From NCBI GenBank assembly GCA_963801715.1, contig CAWDGB010000010.1:124001-188000 (forward strand): a stretch of 64,000 bases of DNA, given 5' to 3'. Shown here piece by piece: positions 53,488 to 61,555 of this stretch. Source of the DNA: CAVVJA01 sp963801715. Lineage in GTDB: Bacteria; Actinomycetota; Actinomycetes; Mycobacteriales; Jatrophihabitantaceae. The translations under genes and the position numbers were made by a program. Positions within the stretch are counted from its first letter, which is position 1. Every line of letters starts with the position of its first letter. The notes below the pieces were generated by a model that saw nothing but the letters and a program-made list of their open reading frames with translations, was not told where the DNA came from and did no database searches.

Positions 53488-53853
53488 GTGGCAGTCGAGG
53501 GCAGAGCGGAGCGGCGACAAACGCTGGGCTCGTTCATTCGGACCCAGCGACGGCTTGCGGCCTTGTCGCTGCGCCAGCTCGCCAGCATGACCAGCGTCTC
53601 CAACGCCTATCTAAGCCAGATCGAGCGCGGCATTCATCAGCCGTCATTGCGTGTTCTGCATAGCGTGGCCCAGGCGCTCGATGTGCCGACAACCGTGCTG
53701 CTCGAGCACGCTGGGATGGACCCGATCGACGCGGAACGAGTCGACGCCCCGCTCCCGACTGTTGCCGCGATCCAGCTGGACCCAGAGCTCACCGAGGCCG
53801 ACCGGAAACTACTCCTGGCGGTCTACGAGCGGCTGCGCCGGGCCGCTCGCTAA
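53488..53853 (+). CDS. XRE-family helix-turn-helix regulator
   Basis: A 121-residue protein starting at GTG. The DNA-binding domain is LGSFIRTQRRLAALSLRQLASMTSVSNAYLSQIERGIHQPSLRVLHSVAQAL (about residues 12-65). A short C-terminal tail follows. It lies 36 bp after the MaoC pair and before a divergent-type gap with a symmetrical site (53868-53885) that could be its target. Possible targets are the SDR at 53964 or the MaoC operon. Confidence 0.87.
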   Translation: MAVEGRAERRQTLGSFIRTQRRLAALSLRQLASMTSVSNAYLSQIERGIHQPSLRVLHSVAQALDVPTTVLLEHAGMDPIDAERVDAPLPTVAAIQLDPELTEADRKLLLAVYERLRRAAR

Positions 53854-53867
53854 CTCTCCTCAGCACT

Positions 53868-53885
53868 TGCGTACTATCCTACGCA
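53868..53885. promoter_or_regulatory. Inverted repeat TGCGTA-N6-TACGCA
   Basis: Two perfect 6-bp arms lie in the gap between the XRE gene and the SDR starting at 53964. They are a candidate operator, possibly bound by the XRE protein made just upstream. Confidence 0.45.
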
Positions 53886-53963
53886 GAAGTTATGTTGGCG
53901 GAGCGGGTGTGCGTTGCGAAGTCCGTATGCGGATACGGACACGGCGGAAGGCGAAGGCGAGAG

Positions 53964-54791
53964 ATGGCCAAACTGGACGGAAAGATCGCGCTTGTCTCCG
54001 GAGCGGGGCGTGGAATCGGGCAGGCCATCGCGACCAAACTCGCCGAGGAGGGAGCGCGGCTCGTCATCAACGATCTCGATGTCGAGCCGGCCGAAGAGAC
54101 CTGCCGGGTGGTGCGCCGCGCTGGCAGCGAGGCCCTGCCGGTCATCGGAAGTGTGACCGACCCCGGGTTCGGCGACCGGTTCGTGCAAGCCGCGATAGAT
54201 GAGTACGGGCGCATCGACATCATCGTGAACAACGCGGGCTATACATGGGACAGCGTTGTACAAAAGATGACCGATGAGCAGTGGTATGCCATGATCGACG
54301 TCCATCTGACCGCTCCGTTCCGGATTCTGCGGGCCGCGGCCCCATATCTCCGCGACGCCGCCAAGGCCGAGCTGGCCAACGGGGATCGGGTGACCCGCAA
54401 GGTCGTCAACATCTCCTCGATCGCGGGACTAGGCGGTAATGCTGGCCAGTCCGGCTACGCCTCGGGCAAGGCCGGCATTATCGGTCTGACCAAGACCCTG
54501 GCCAAGGAATGGGGACGGTACAACGTGACCGTCAATAGCCTGGCCTTCGGCGTGATCAAGACCCGACTAACTGAAACCGGCGCTGGCGGTGACAGCACGA
54601 TCTCCATCGAGGACCGCGAGATCAAGGTCGGTATCAACTCGCAGCTGATGGCCGCGATGGAAGGCGGGATACCACTCGGCCGCGCCGGTACGCCTAGGGA
54701 CGCTGCCAACGGCGTCTACCTACTGTGCCTTCCGGAATCGGACTACATCACGGGCGAGGTCCTGGTGTGCAGCGGCGGCATGGCGCTCTGA
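53964..54791 (+). CDS. Short-chain dehydrogenase/reductase (SDR)
   Basis: A 275-residue SDR. ATG at 53964 follows GGCGAGAG; the upstream in-frame ATG at 53892 is not supported. Motifs: VSGAGRGIGQA, VNNAGYT, NISSIAGLGG, and YASGK as Y-x3-K, ending VCSGGMAL. A segment of about 30 extra residues near ISIEDREIKVGINSQL before the C-terminus is a mild insertion. NAD(P)-dependent alcohol/ketone conversion is expected. It may be controlled by the inverted repeat upstream. Confidence 0.9.
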   Translation: MAKLDGKIALVSGAGRGIGQAIATKLAEEGARLVINDLDVEPAEETCRVVRRAGSEALPVIGSVTDPGFGDRFVQAAIDEYGRIDIIVNNAGYTWDSVVQKMTDEQWYAMIDVHLTAPFRILRAAAPYLRDAAKAELANGDRVTRKVVNISSIAGLGGNAGQSGYASGKAGIIGLTKTLAKEWGRYNVTVNSLAFGVIKTRLTETGAGGDSTISIEDREIKVGINSQLMAAMEGGIPLGRAGTPRDAANGVYLLCLPESDYITGEVLVCSGGMAL

Positions 54792-54815
54792 CGTCGTCCA
54801 GTCGGGCGGCGACCG

Positions 54816-55568
54816 TCAGGGTGCGTCCCCGCCGTCTACGGTCAGCTCCTGACCGGTGATGTATCCGGCATCTGGGCTTGCGAGGAAAGCCACCGCAGCA
54901 GCGATCTCCTTTGGCTGCCCGGGCCGGCCGAGCGTGACCCTGGAGATGATGCGCGTCCTCCGGTCCGGCGGCATACGCCCCTGCGTGAGCTCGGTGTTGT
55001 CGATATAACCCGGGGAAACGAGATTAACCGTGATGCCCCGTGAACCCAGCCGCGCGGCGGCCGCCGCCAGATATCCGGTCAAGGCAGCCTTGGCCGTGCC
55101 GTATGCGGGCGACGCGTTTCCGGCGCGGGCGGACTTCGAGCCGACGAGGATGACCCGCCCACCCGGTGATCGCAATAACGGCTCCAGCCCCGTGGTCAGG
55201 AGGACTGCGGTCAGCGTGTTTGCCCGGTAGGTCTGAAGCCAGGCCGCCGCGAGGTCGGTGAGGTCGTCAGTGTGGCTCACGGCCGGCGCGCCGGCATTGT
55301 TCACGATGACGTCGACGAACTCGAAATCGGCTCCGATCCGCTCAGCGAGAGCGCGGACATCGTCGGGTTCGGACACGTCGGCCCGCAGGCATATGACGCG
55401 GGCGGATGCGGTCGCCTCCCGAATCGCGGCGGCAGTCGCCTCCAGCGCCTGGCTGCGCCGCCCGACCAGGATGACGGCGAATCCGGCTGCGGCCAGGCGT
55501 TCGGCGCAGGCGGCGCCAATTCCGCTGCCAGCACCAGAGACGACGGCGAGGCGGGTGGTCATCTGCAC
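54816..55568 (-). CDS. Short-chain dehydrogenase/reductase (SDR)
   Basis: A 250-residue SDR; either GTG 55568 or ATG 55562 is possible. Motifs: VSGAGSGIGAA, VNNAGAPA, VGSKSARAGNAS, and YGTAK as Y-x3-K, ending VDGGDAP. It lies 17 bp after the PHA synthase gene on the same strand, so it may provide R-3-hydroxyacyl-CoA for polymer synthesis in the manner of PhaB (inference). Confidence 0.88.
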   Translation of the reverse strand: MQMTTRLAVVSGAGSGIGAACAERLAAAGFAVILVGRRSQALEATAAAIREATASARVICLRADVSEPDDVRALAERIGADFEFVDVIVNNAGAPAVSHTDDLTDLAAAWLQTYRANTLTAVLLTTGLEPLLRSPGGRVILVGSKSARAGNASPAYGTAKAALTGYLAAAAARLGSRGITVNLVSPGYIDNTELTQGRMPPDRRTRIISRVTLGRPGQPKEIAAAVAFLASPDAGYITGQELTVDGGDAP

Positions 55569-55585
55569 GATGCGCGAGATCGCCG

Positions 55586-57286
55586 CTAGGCCGGCGTCTT
55601 GTCCCGGACAAAGGCGCCCGGCGCAGGCGCCAGCGGTGGATGCCCGGTACTACCCGGTGACGACGGGGCGGCCACGGAATCGCCGGCGTGTCCGATCGCC
55701 CAGTCGGCCCATACCTCCCACCACGTACCGGCGCGCTTGGTGGCTGACTTGAGCCAGGTGTCCGGGTCCGTGCCGAGATCGCCGTCGGAGTAGTACGACG
55801 CCTTGGGATTGCCGGGCGGGTTCACCAGCGCGGCGATGTGCCCGGCGTTGCTCAGAATGAACGTCGACTGACCGCCGACCAGGTCGGTTGTGCGATAGCA
55901 GCCTTTCCACGGCGTCAAGTGATCGGTGATGGCGCCGGTGACGAAGGTTGGAACCGTGATGCGGCTCAGGTCCACTGGAGTGCCGAGGATCTCCGTGCCT
56001 CCGGGCTGGCAGAGCGTGTTGTTCTTGAAGATGTCGAGGAATTCCGTGTGCAGCCGGGCCGGCAGGTTCGTGCTGTCAGCGTTCCAGGCGAGGATGTCGA
56101 AGATCGGAGGATTCTCGCCCATCAGGTAGTTGTTGACCCAGTAGTTGAAGACCAGGTCGTCAGGGCGCATCCAGGTAAAGACGTTGCCCAGCGTCCGGCC
56201 GGTGATGATGCCCTTGCGCCGGGACTGCTTCTGCGCCAATTCCAGCAGGCGCGGCGCGGAGAACGCCCCGATCGCGGCCCGCGAGTCGAAGTCGAGCAAG
56301 GTCACCGCGAAGGATGCGGCCTTGACCCGCTCGTCACCCTGTGCTGCGAGGTGGTTCAGTACGCCCGACAGCAGGATCCCGCCCGCGCAGAAGCCGATCA
56401 TGCCGAGCTCGTGGCGGTCGCAGATCTCGCCGACCGCATCCATCGCCGTCAGAACCCGCTGGGCATAGGAATCCAGCCCCAGCCACCCCATGTCGGCCGT
56501 CGGATTGCGCCAGCTGAGGATGAAAACCTGCAGGCCGCGGCTCACCGCGTATTCGACGAAACTTCGCGTCGGCCGAAGGTCGAGGAAGTAATAACGACCG
56601 ATCGGCGGCGGCACGATAAGCACCGGCCGAGCACTGACGGTGGGCGTCGATGGGGTGAATTGGATCAGCTCGGCGAGCTCATCGCGTTGGACGACCGCGC
56701 CAGGCGTCGCCGCAAGGTCGACACCGACCTGGAAAGCCGTTCGGTCCGTCTGCGCCGGCATCCCGCCGTTCGTGCGAACGTCATGCCACCAATGGCCCGC
56801 GCCTCGCACAAGGCTACGGCCGCCGGTGTCGAAGGCGCGCTTGAGTGCCGCAGGATTCGTCGGCAGGAAGTTGGTCGGTGCGAGCGCGCTCATGAGGATG
56901 TTGACCACGAATCGGGCTCGTTCGGCGTCCTGCCACTTCTTCGTATGGACATCGAGATCGTCGACCATGCGGGCGAGTGACTCGCACAGACCTAGGTACT
57001 CCTGATTGATCCGGCGGTATGCGGGATTCTGCGACCAGGCCGGATCCGTGAACCGCCGGTCACTCTTCGCTGGCACCCGGCTCGACCGTCCGACCGCAAC
57101 TCGCAGCGTCTCCTGGGTCAACCAGCGACTTTCCCGGATGAGGCTGCGAGGCTGGCCCAAGGTGGTCGAGGCAAGGCTCCTCAGCAGGATTGCCGCCGTG
57201 GGGACTCCAATGGCCTCACCCGCTTCGACCAGCCCGAGGGCCTCGTCCTCGGTGCTCGGCACTCCGCTTTGCCGCGCCGAGGTCAT
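55586..57286 (-). CDS. phaC: Poly(3-hydroxyalkanoate) synthase
   Basis: A 566-residue class I-type PhaC. The catalytic Cys300 is in GMIGFCAGG (lipase-box-like G-x-C-x-G-G); the Asp is in GAITDHLTPW and the His in LSNAGHIAALVNPPGN. Also typical are the NPTADMGWLGLDSY segment and the N-terminal helical domain. It polymerises R-3-hydroxyacyl-CoA into storage granules. R-specific supply could come from the MaoC pair 2.5 kb away and the adjoining SDR. ATG at 57286 is the start. Confidence 0.94.
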   Translation of the reverse strand: MTSARQSGVPSTEDEALGLVEAGEAIGVPTAAILLRSLASTTLGQPRSLIRESRWLTQETLRVAVGRSSRVPAKSDRRFTDPAWSQNPAYRRINQEYLGLCESLARMVDDLDVHTKKWQDAERARFVVNILMSALAPTNFLPTNPAALKRAFDTGGRSLVRGAGHWWHDVRTNGGMPAQTDRTAFQVGVDLAATPGAVVQRDELAELIQFTPSTPTVSARPVLIVPPPIGRYYFLDLRPTRSFVEYAVSRGLQVFILSWRNPTADMGWLGLDSYAQRVLTAMDAVGEICDRHELGMIGFCAGGILLSGVLNHLAAQGDERVKAASFAVTLLDFDSRAAIGAFSAPRLLELAQKQSRRKGIITGRTLGNVFTWMRPDDLVFNYWVNNYLMGENPPIFDILAWNADSTNLPARLHTEFLDIFKNNTLCQPGGTEILGTPVDLSRITVPTFVTGAITDHLTPWKGCYRTTDLVGGQSTFILSNAGHIAALVNPPGNPKASYYSDGDLGTDPDTWLKSATKRAGTWWEVWADWAIGHAGDSVAAPSSPGSTGHPPLAPAPGAFVRDKTPA

Positions 57287-57569
57287 TGGGAAGCTCCCAG
57301 TATCCAGGCTGGGCCCGACTCACGAGATGGATTGGCCGAGCATCGCAACACGTTCACGTGGGCCTCCCGGGCCGCTGCAGGTGACCGTTGCTGGAGTCTA
57401 ACCACAGTAACGTCCGAGCACGGTGTGGCCTTTGACGTGAACCAGCCGCCGCGACTGCGTGCTCGGCTGCGACGCGTGATGACACGGTTGGGCTCACGTC
57501 CCTCTACCGGATATGGTGCGCGCGGTGTAGTCATAGTTTCTGTCGGTTCGCTGAGGAAAGTAGGTTTCG

Positions 57570-58349
57570 ATGGGGAAGCTGGACGGTCGCGTAGCTGCGA
57601 TCACGGGTGGTACAGCAGGCATCGGCCTCGGCATCGCGGAGGCGTTCTTGGCCGAGGGAGCATCGGTAGCACTCAATGGTCGTAGCAAGGAGAAGGGCGA
57701 CAGAGTGCTCGGCCGACTCGGTGCCGGTGACCGGGCGATCTTCATTGCGGGCGACGTCATGATTCCGGACGACATCAACTCGTTCATCGATGAGACGCGA
57801 TCGCATTTCGGGCATCTGGACATCCTCGTGAACAACGCGGGCGGGGCTGGGGTCCTGCTGCCGACGGTGGATATGCCGTTCGACGACTGGGAGATGACGA
57901 TCCGCTGGAACCTGCACTCGACGTTCATTGCGACCAAGCGAGCACTACCCGGAATGATCGAGCAGGGCTGGGGTCGCATCATCAACATCTCGTCCGTCGA
58001 GGGCAAAGTGGGCAAGCCGGTGATCACCGCGTACGTCGCGGCCAAGCACGGCATCGTCGGTCTCACGAAGGGCGTAGCCCGTGAGGTCGGTACCACGGGC
58101 GTGACCGTAAACGCCATCTGCCCGGGACTCATCCTCACCGACATCGTCATGGACAACGGACCCCGTACCGCTGCGGCCATGGGGATCTCGTTCGACGAGA
58201 TGGTGTCGCTCTACACGGCCGAGTCGGCAATACAACGGCCGAACACGGTCGAAGAGGTCGGCAACGCAGCGGTCATGCTCGCGAGTGATCTCGGGTCCGG
58301 AATCACCGGGGCCGCGATCAGCGTGGATGGCGGAACATCGCCCTACTGA
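57570..58349 (+). CDS. Short-chain dehydrogenase/reductase (SDR)
   Basis: A 259-residue SDR with ITGGTAGIGLG, VNNAGGAG, WGRIINISSVEGK and YVAAK as Y-x3-K, ending VDGGTSPY. The closest relative in the window is the SDR at 7984, with the same NISSVEGK block and ICPG region. It is divergent from PHA synthase across a 283-bp gap in which I see no clear site. A role as hydroxyacid or ring-alcohol dehydrogenase is possible. Confidence 0.9.
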   Translation: MGKLDGRVAAITGGTAGIGLGIAEAFLAEGASVALNGRSKEKGDRVLGRLGAGDRAIFIAGDVMIPDDINSFIDETRSHFGHLDILVNNAGGAGVLLPTVDMPFDDWEMTIRWNLHSTFIATKRALPGMIEQGWGRIINISSVEGKVGKPVITAYVAAKHGIVGLTKGVAREVGTTGVTVNAICPGLILTDIVMDNGPRTAAAMGISFDEMVSLYTAESAIQRPNTVEEVGNAAVMLASDLGSGITGAAISVDGGTSPY

Positions 58350-58354
58350 CCGGT

Positions 58355-59011
58355 TTACTCGCCCGGTGGGGCAGCTGCGGCAATCGACAGCACCGGCTCG
58401 GACAGCTGCCTCGAATCGACAGGTAATCCGGCCCGCAGCGCTACCGCGGCCGCCAAGTTGATTACTGGTTCGGCTGCGACGTCAGCTCGCCGATCAGCGC
58501 GGCTTCGTAGCAGTTCGAAGAAACGGCGGACTCCGGAATCTGCGGCGGTCGGATCGAGATCAGGTGTACGGGTAGTCAGGGGATTGCTCTCTCCGGCCGC
58601 GTTACTGCTCGGGAGCAGCTCCCACACGAGGATGGACGTTGTCGCCCGCCATCGCGGCAGCGATGTGCTCACCGCGGTCCACGGTCGCCACTTTCCCAGC
58701 TCACCCAAGAGTCGGTCGAGTCCGGCCAGTCCCGGTGCGCCGGCCTCCGCTTGATCCAAGAGCGAGATCGCCCGGTCTTCCTGCCCGGCGCCGTCCAGAT
58801 TCCGTTGATCTTCGTCGACTGGCGCCGTCAACGGTCCACCGAAGCCGACGGCCACCTGCTCACCGTCATGCAGCGCATGGAACACGGTGTCGAACAAGTC
58901 TGCGGACGAGCTGCCGCGCACGGCACCCGGCTTATCGTCGTCATGCCGGCGACCGCTCCAGGCGAGATCATCCGATGACGGGGTTGCTGCGCGCACGCCG
59001 ATGACCAACAA
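58355..59011 (-). CDS. Unrecognised protein
   Basis: A 218-residue protein starting at TTG 59011 with GGAGG 7 nt upstream, which supports the start. It has VAVGFGGPLTAPVDEDQ, then GELGKWRPWTAVST, RWRATTSILVWELL, and a helix-rich end RRADVAAEPVINLAAAVALRAGL. The GFGGPLTAPV and RPWTA pattern is loosely like DUF429 predicted nucleases; I do not assign it. It converges on the SDR with 5 bp between the stops. The role is unknown. Confidence 0.55.
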   Translation of the reverse strand: MLVIGVRAATPSSDDLAWSGRRHDDDKPGAVRGSSSADLFDTVFHALHDGEQVAVGFGGPLTAPVDEDQRNLDGAGQEDRAISLLDQAEAGAPGLAGLDRLLGELGKWRPWTAVSTSLPRWRATTSILVWELLPSSNAAGESNPLTTRTPDLDPTAADSGVRRFFELLRSRADRRADVAAEPVINLAAAVALRAGLPVDSRQLSEPVLSIAAAAPPGE

Positions 59012-59189
59012 CGTCGAGCCTCCATGTCTTGATGGACCCGGTTAGCCGCGTAACTAGTGTCCCGCACCGGAAACTCGTTACCTAATTCCGGCCGGATCCG
59101 CGCCGAACGTCAAGCTGAGCGCGGCCGACCCCACAGAGCCAGAAACGCCGGCTCCGGAGGTCGGCCGCGATTGATTTGCCGGCACGTCC

Positions 59190-59547
59190 CTAGGCGGCCG
59201 GGACCTCGTCGAGGAAGCCCAGCACGGTGTCGATGCGACCGTCGTCGTCGAGGACGACCACGTCGAAGCCGACGATGAGCGGTTCGGCATCGACCGGGCC
59301 GAGTCCCCAGGCGAAGCGGGCCTGCTGATGGTGCGCGTCGACCGGTCCGACCGGGCTGAACGTGAATCCGGGGAACTGCTGCTGGACTGCGCCGATCGTC
59401 GCATCGATCGCCTCACGGCCGGTCACCGCCGCGAGCGGGTCGGTGTAGCTCGGGGCGCGGACTCCAATGCTGGGCGATCAACGCGCGACGCGCGTCCGGG
59501 TCGGTCTCGTTCCAGCAGGCCAGGTAGTGGTCGATCAAATCGTTCAT
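59190..59547 (-). CDS. SnoaL-like/NTF2-fold protein, frameshifted
   Basis: ATG at 59547 opens NDLIDHYLACWNETDPDARRALIAQHW; one extra base near 59469 shifts the frame to VRAPSYTDPLAAVTGREAIDA, which continues to FLDEVPAA. The pieces form a normal SnoaL-like protein of about 118 residues: helix, Trp/Asp region, YTDPLA, and FTFSPVGPVDAHHQQARFAWGL. The break is the same one-extra-base type as elsewhere. A role in ring isomerisation or a binding function is possible. Confidence 0.75.
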
Positions 59548-59862
59548 GACGACTCCCTTTCGGTCGTGGTTGATTCCGCCGACGATGGTGATTGCGCCGA
59601 GTGCGGTCTGTCGATTACCCGGCAGGTAAGGGGACGTTCAGCAGGTTCGCAAGTGAGTTACGGGGTCACCGTGGCTGAACACTCGCCAGACGGCGCGCAG
59701 GCGCAGCGACTGGACGACGCTCACGTCGCTATTGCGTCACCAGTCGATTCGGGCGCCTGGCGCAAGTCACCGCCGCACCACAGCCGAACTTCCCGGTCGG
59801 CCTGCCGTAGGGTCGCAGGACCGCCACGGCAAGCACCACCGGTGCTTCTCGTCAGAACGAGG
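59548..59862. other. Gap without a supported gene; hairpin and short tandem repeat
   Basis: I see no convincing gene. It holds a perfect 7-bp hairpin AAGCACC-ACC-GGTGCTT (59831-59847), placed as a terminator for the leftward gene at 59863. It also holds an 11-bp tandem duplication GTCAGAACGAG (59851-59872) over that gene's 3' end. Confidence 0.5.
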
Positions 59863-60117
59863 TCAGAACGAGAGCATTCCGCTGAACGCGACCTTGTCCA
59901 CCTCGTGCAGCGATGGTTGCGTGGTGGAGCAGCTGCCGTCGGGGTTGCGGGACGCCAGCCCCTGGGGGCTGATCGTGCCGGTGAAGGTGCCGCTCGCATT
60001 GGCGAACAGCCCGATGCCGCCGATGATTTGCGAGTCTTCTTGGAGCGTCCCGCGGAACAGGCAGTTGTGCGGGTTGACGGTGAACGAGGAGCCCACGGTC
60101 GGGTTGACGAGGTGCAT
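59863..60117 (-). CDS. Unrecognised small protein
   Basis: An 84-residue frame from ATG 60117 with GAGGG 5 nt upstream. It contains FTVNPHNCLFRGTL, ANASGTFTGTISPQGLASRNPDGSCS and HEVDKVAFSGMLSF. The pattern suggests a beta-rich protein with two Cys, and looks like the C-terminal half of a larger secreted protein, so it may be 5' truncated. A terminator-like hairpin follows it. No function can be given. Confidence 0.45.
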   Translation of the reverse strand: MHLVNPTVGSSFTVNPHNCLFRGTLQEDSQIIGGIGLFANASGTFTGTISPQGLASRNPDGSCSTTQPSLHEVDKVAFSGMLSF

Positions 60118-60556
60118 GGTGCCCTCGGGACAGTCCCTCGACGACGTCTGTGTCGCTCGCCGACCGCGGGCTACGGTGCCACGGGCAAGCGGTAACCCAT
60201 TCGGATTGACACAATTTGGTCGCCCGAGCGAGGGGTGAAATTCACTTGAATCGTAGCTGCGCGCATTGCCGCAGCCAGATCTCGCAATTCCGAGCCGATA
60301 AGAATTCGGCCCACTTCTCCGAATCCTGTCCGGTCATGAGTTCCGCAAGAACAAGGTCATGACGGCCGAGACCGCGCGCGATCTACTCGCCCAACCCGCC
60401 GACCGCTGGCTCTACGCCATCACCGACGCGAAGGTGCACGCTTACAAGTTCCCGGCGTATGACCGTGCCCCCCGGATATTGCGTGGCGATCGCAGCCCCA
60501 GGTGATGAGAACGCGTCGCGCCGATGCGTTTACCTGGGAGGTAATCGCATCGAGGA
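60118..60556. other. Gap of 439 bp with one possible short ORF
   Basis: No gene on the usual scale is seen. The right half contains a 48-codon frame (60359-60505). The middle is AT-richer than the surroundings, as in promoter regions, but no -10/-35 pair is convincing. Confidence 0.4.
60359..60505 (+). CDS. Possible short ORF or gene fragment
   Basis: A 48-codon frame: MTAETARDLLAQPADR, WLYAITDAKVHAYKFPAY, ending RGDRSPR. The composition looks protein-like (WLYAITD, KVHAYKF), and the frame is also open a little upstream (EFRKNKV). There is no good ribosome-binding site. It is probably a remnant of a longer gene. Confidence 0.25.
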   Translation: MTAETARDLLAQPADRWLYAITDAKVHAYKFPAYDRAPRILRGDRSPR

Positions 60557-61384
60557 ATGCAGCTGGCTACCGTCGAGCGGGTGACGACCATGGCATCCGC
60601 ACCGGTCGGGCAGCTGCTGCGCGAATGGCGGGCCCGGCGGCGGCTCAGTCAGCTTGATCTGTCAATCCAGGCCGATATTTCGGCGCGGCATCTCAGCTTC
60701 GTGGAGACCGGGCGGTCACGTCCTACCCGCGGGATGATCTTGCGGTTGTCCGAGCAACTCAACGTGCCGCTCCGCGAGCGTAACCAGCTGCTGCTTGCCG
60801 GCGGGTACGCGCCGGCCTATCCGCAGCACGGCTTGGACGAGCCGCAGGTCGGCGCGGTGCGTGATGCCCTGCAGCAGGTACTGCGCGGCCACGAACCGTT
60901 TCCCGCTGTCGTAATCAACCGCTGGTGGGACATGGTCGACGGGAATCGGGCCATCGGACTGTTCGTCGCTGATTGCGCGCCACACCTGCTCGAACCGCCT
61001 GTCAACGTGCTCCGGCTGACCCTGCATCCCGACGGCGTGGCGCCACGTATCGTGAACCTCGCCCAGTGGCGGGCCCACCTGCTCCAGCAACTGCGTCAGC
61101 GCGCGGCCCAGACTGGTGACACCCGGCTGCACGAGCTCGAGGCCGAATTACGCACCTACCCAGGCGCCGATGACGAGGTCACCGCGGCGTCCACCGATGT
61201 CGTGCTGCCGCTCCAGCTGCGCCACGAGGGCAGGCAACTGTCCCTCTTCAGCATCGAGGCACGTGTCGGCACCGCCAACGACATCACCGTGGATGAGCTG
61301 AGGATCGAGGCGTTCTACCCGGCCGATGCCGAGACCAAACGAGCGCTGACCCGCGACGGGACTCCTCTCACGCCATCAGGTTAG
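60557..61384 (+). CDS. XRE-family regulator with MmyB-like ligand domain
   Basis: A protein of up to 275 residues. The helix-turn-helix is LLREWRARRRLSQLDLSIQADISARHLSFVETGRSRPTRGMILRL (about 20-63); the MmyB-like C-terminal domain carries FPAVVINRWWDMVDGNRAIGLF and VNVLRLTLHPDGVAPRIVNLAQWR. MmyB-type domains bind fatty-acid-like ligands (family knowledge). ATG 60557 is the longest start; GTG at 60581 or ATG at 60590 are equally possible. Targets are unknown. Confidence 0.86.
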   Translation: MQLATVERVTTMASAPVGQLLREWRARRRLSQLDLSIQADISARHLSFVETGRSRPTRGMILRLSEQLNVPLRERNQLLLAGGYAPAYPQHGLDEPQVGAVRDALQQVLRGHEPFPAVVINRWWDMVDGNRAIGLFVADCAPHLLEPPVNVLRLTLHPDGVAPRIVNLAQWRAHLLQQLRQRAAQTGDTRLHELEAELRTYPGADDEVTAASTDVVLPLQLRHEGRQLSLFSIEARVGTANDITVDELRIEAFYPADAETKRALTRDGTPLTPSG

Positions 61385-61555
61385 ACCGCAGGAGATTGCC
61401 GGCAGCTCGGCGACCAGTGCCTCAATGGCTGGCGGAGGTATGCTCCGTGCTCACATCGGGGACGGCGCGGTGGCTAGGTTTCCGTCGTGCGCTCGGCGGC
61501 GATCGGGACCTCGGGCAAGCCTCCCGCAACGCATCACCCTGGCGGCGACGCTGGG

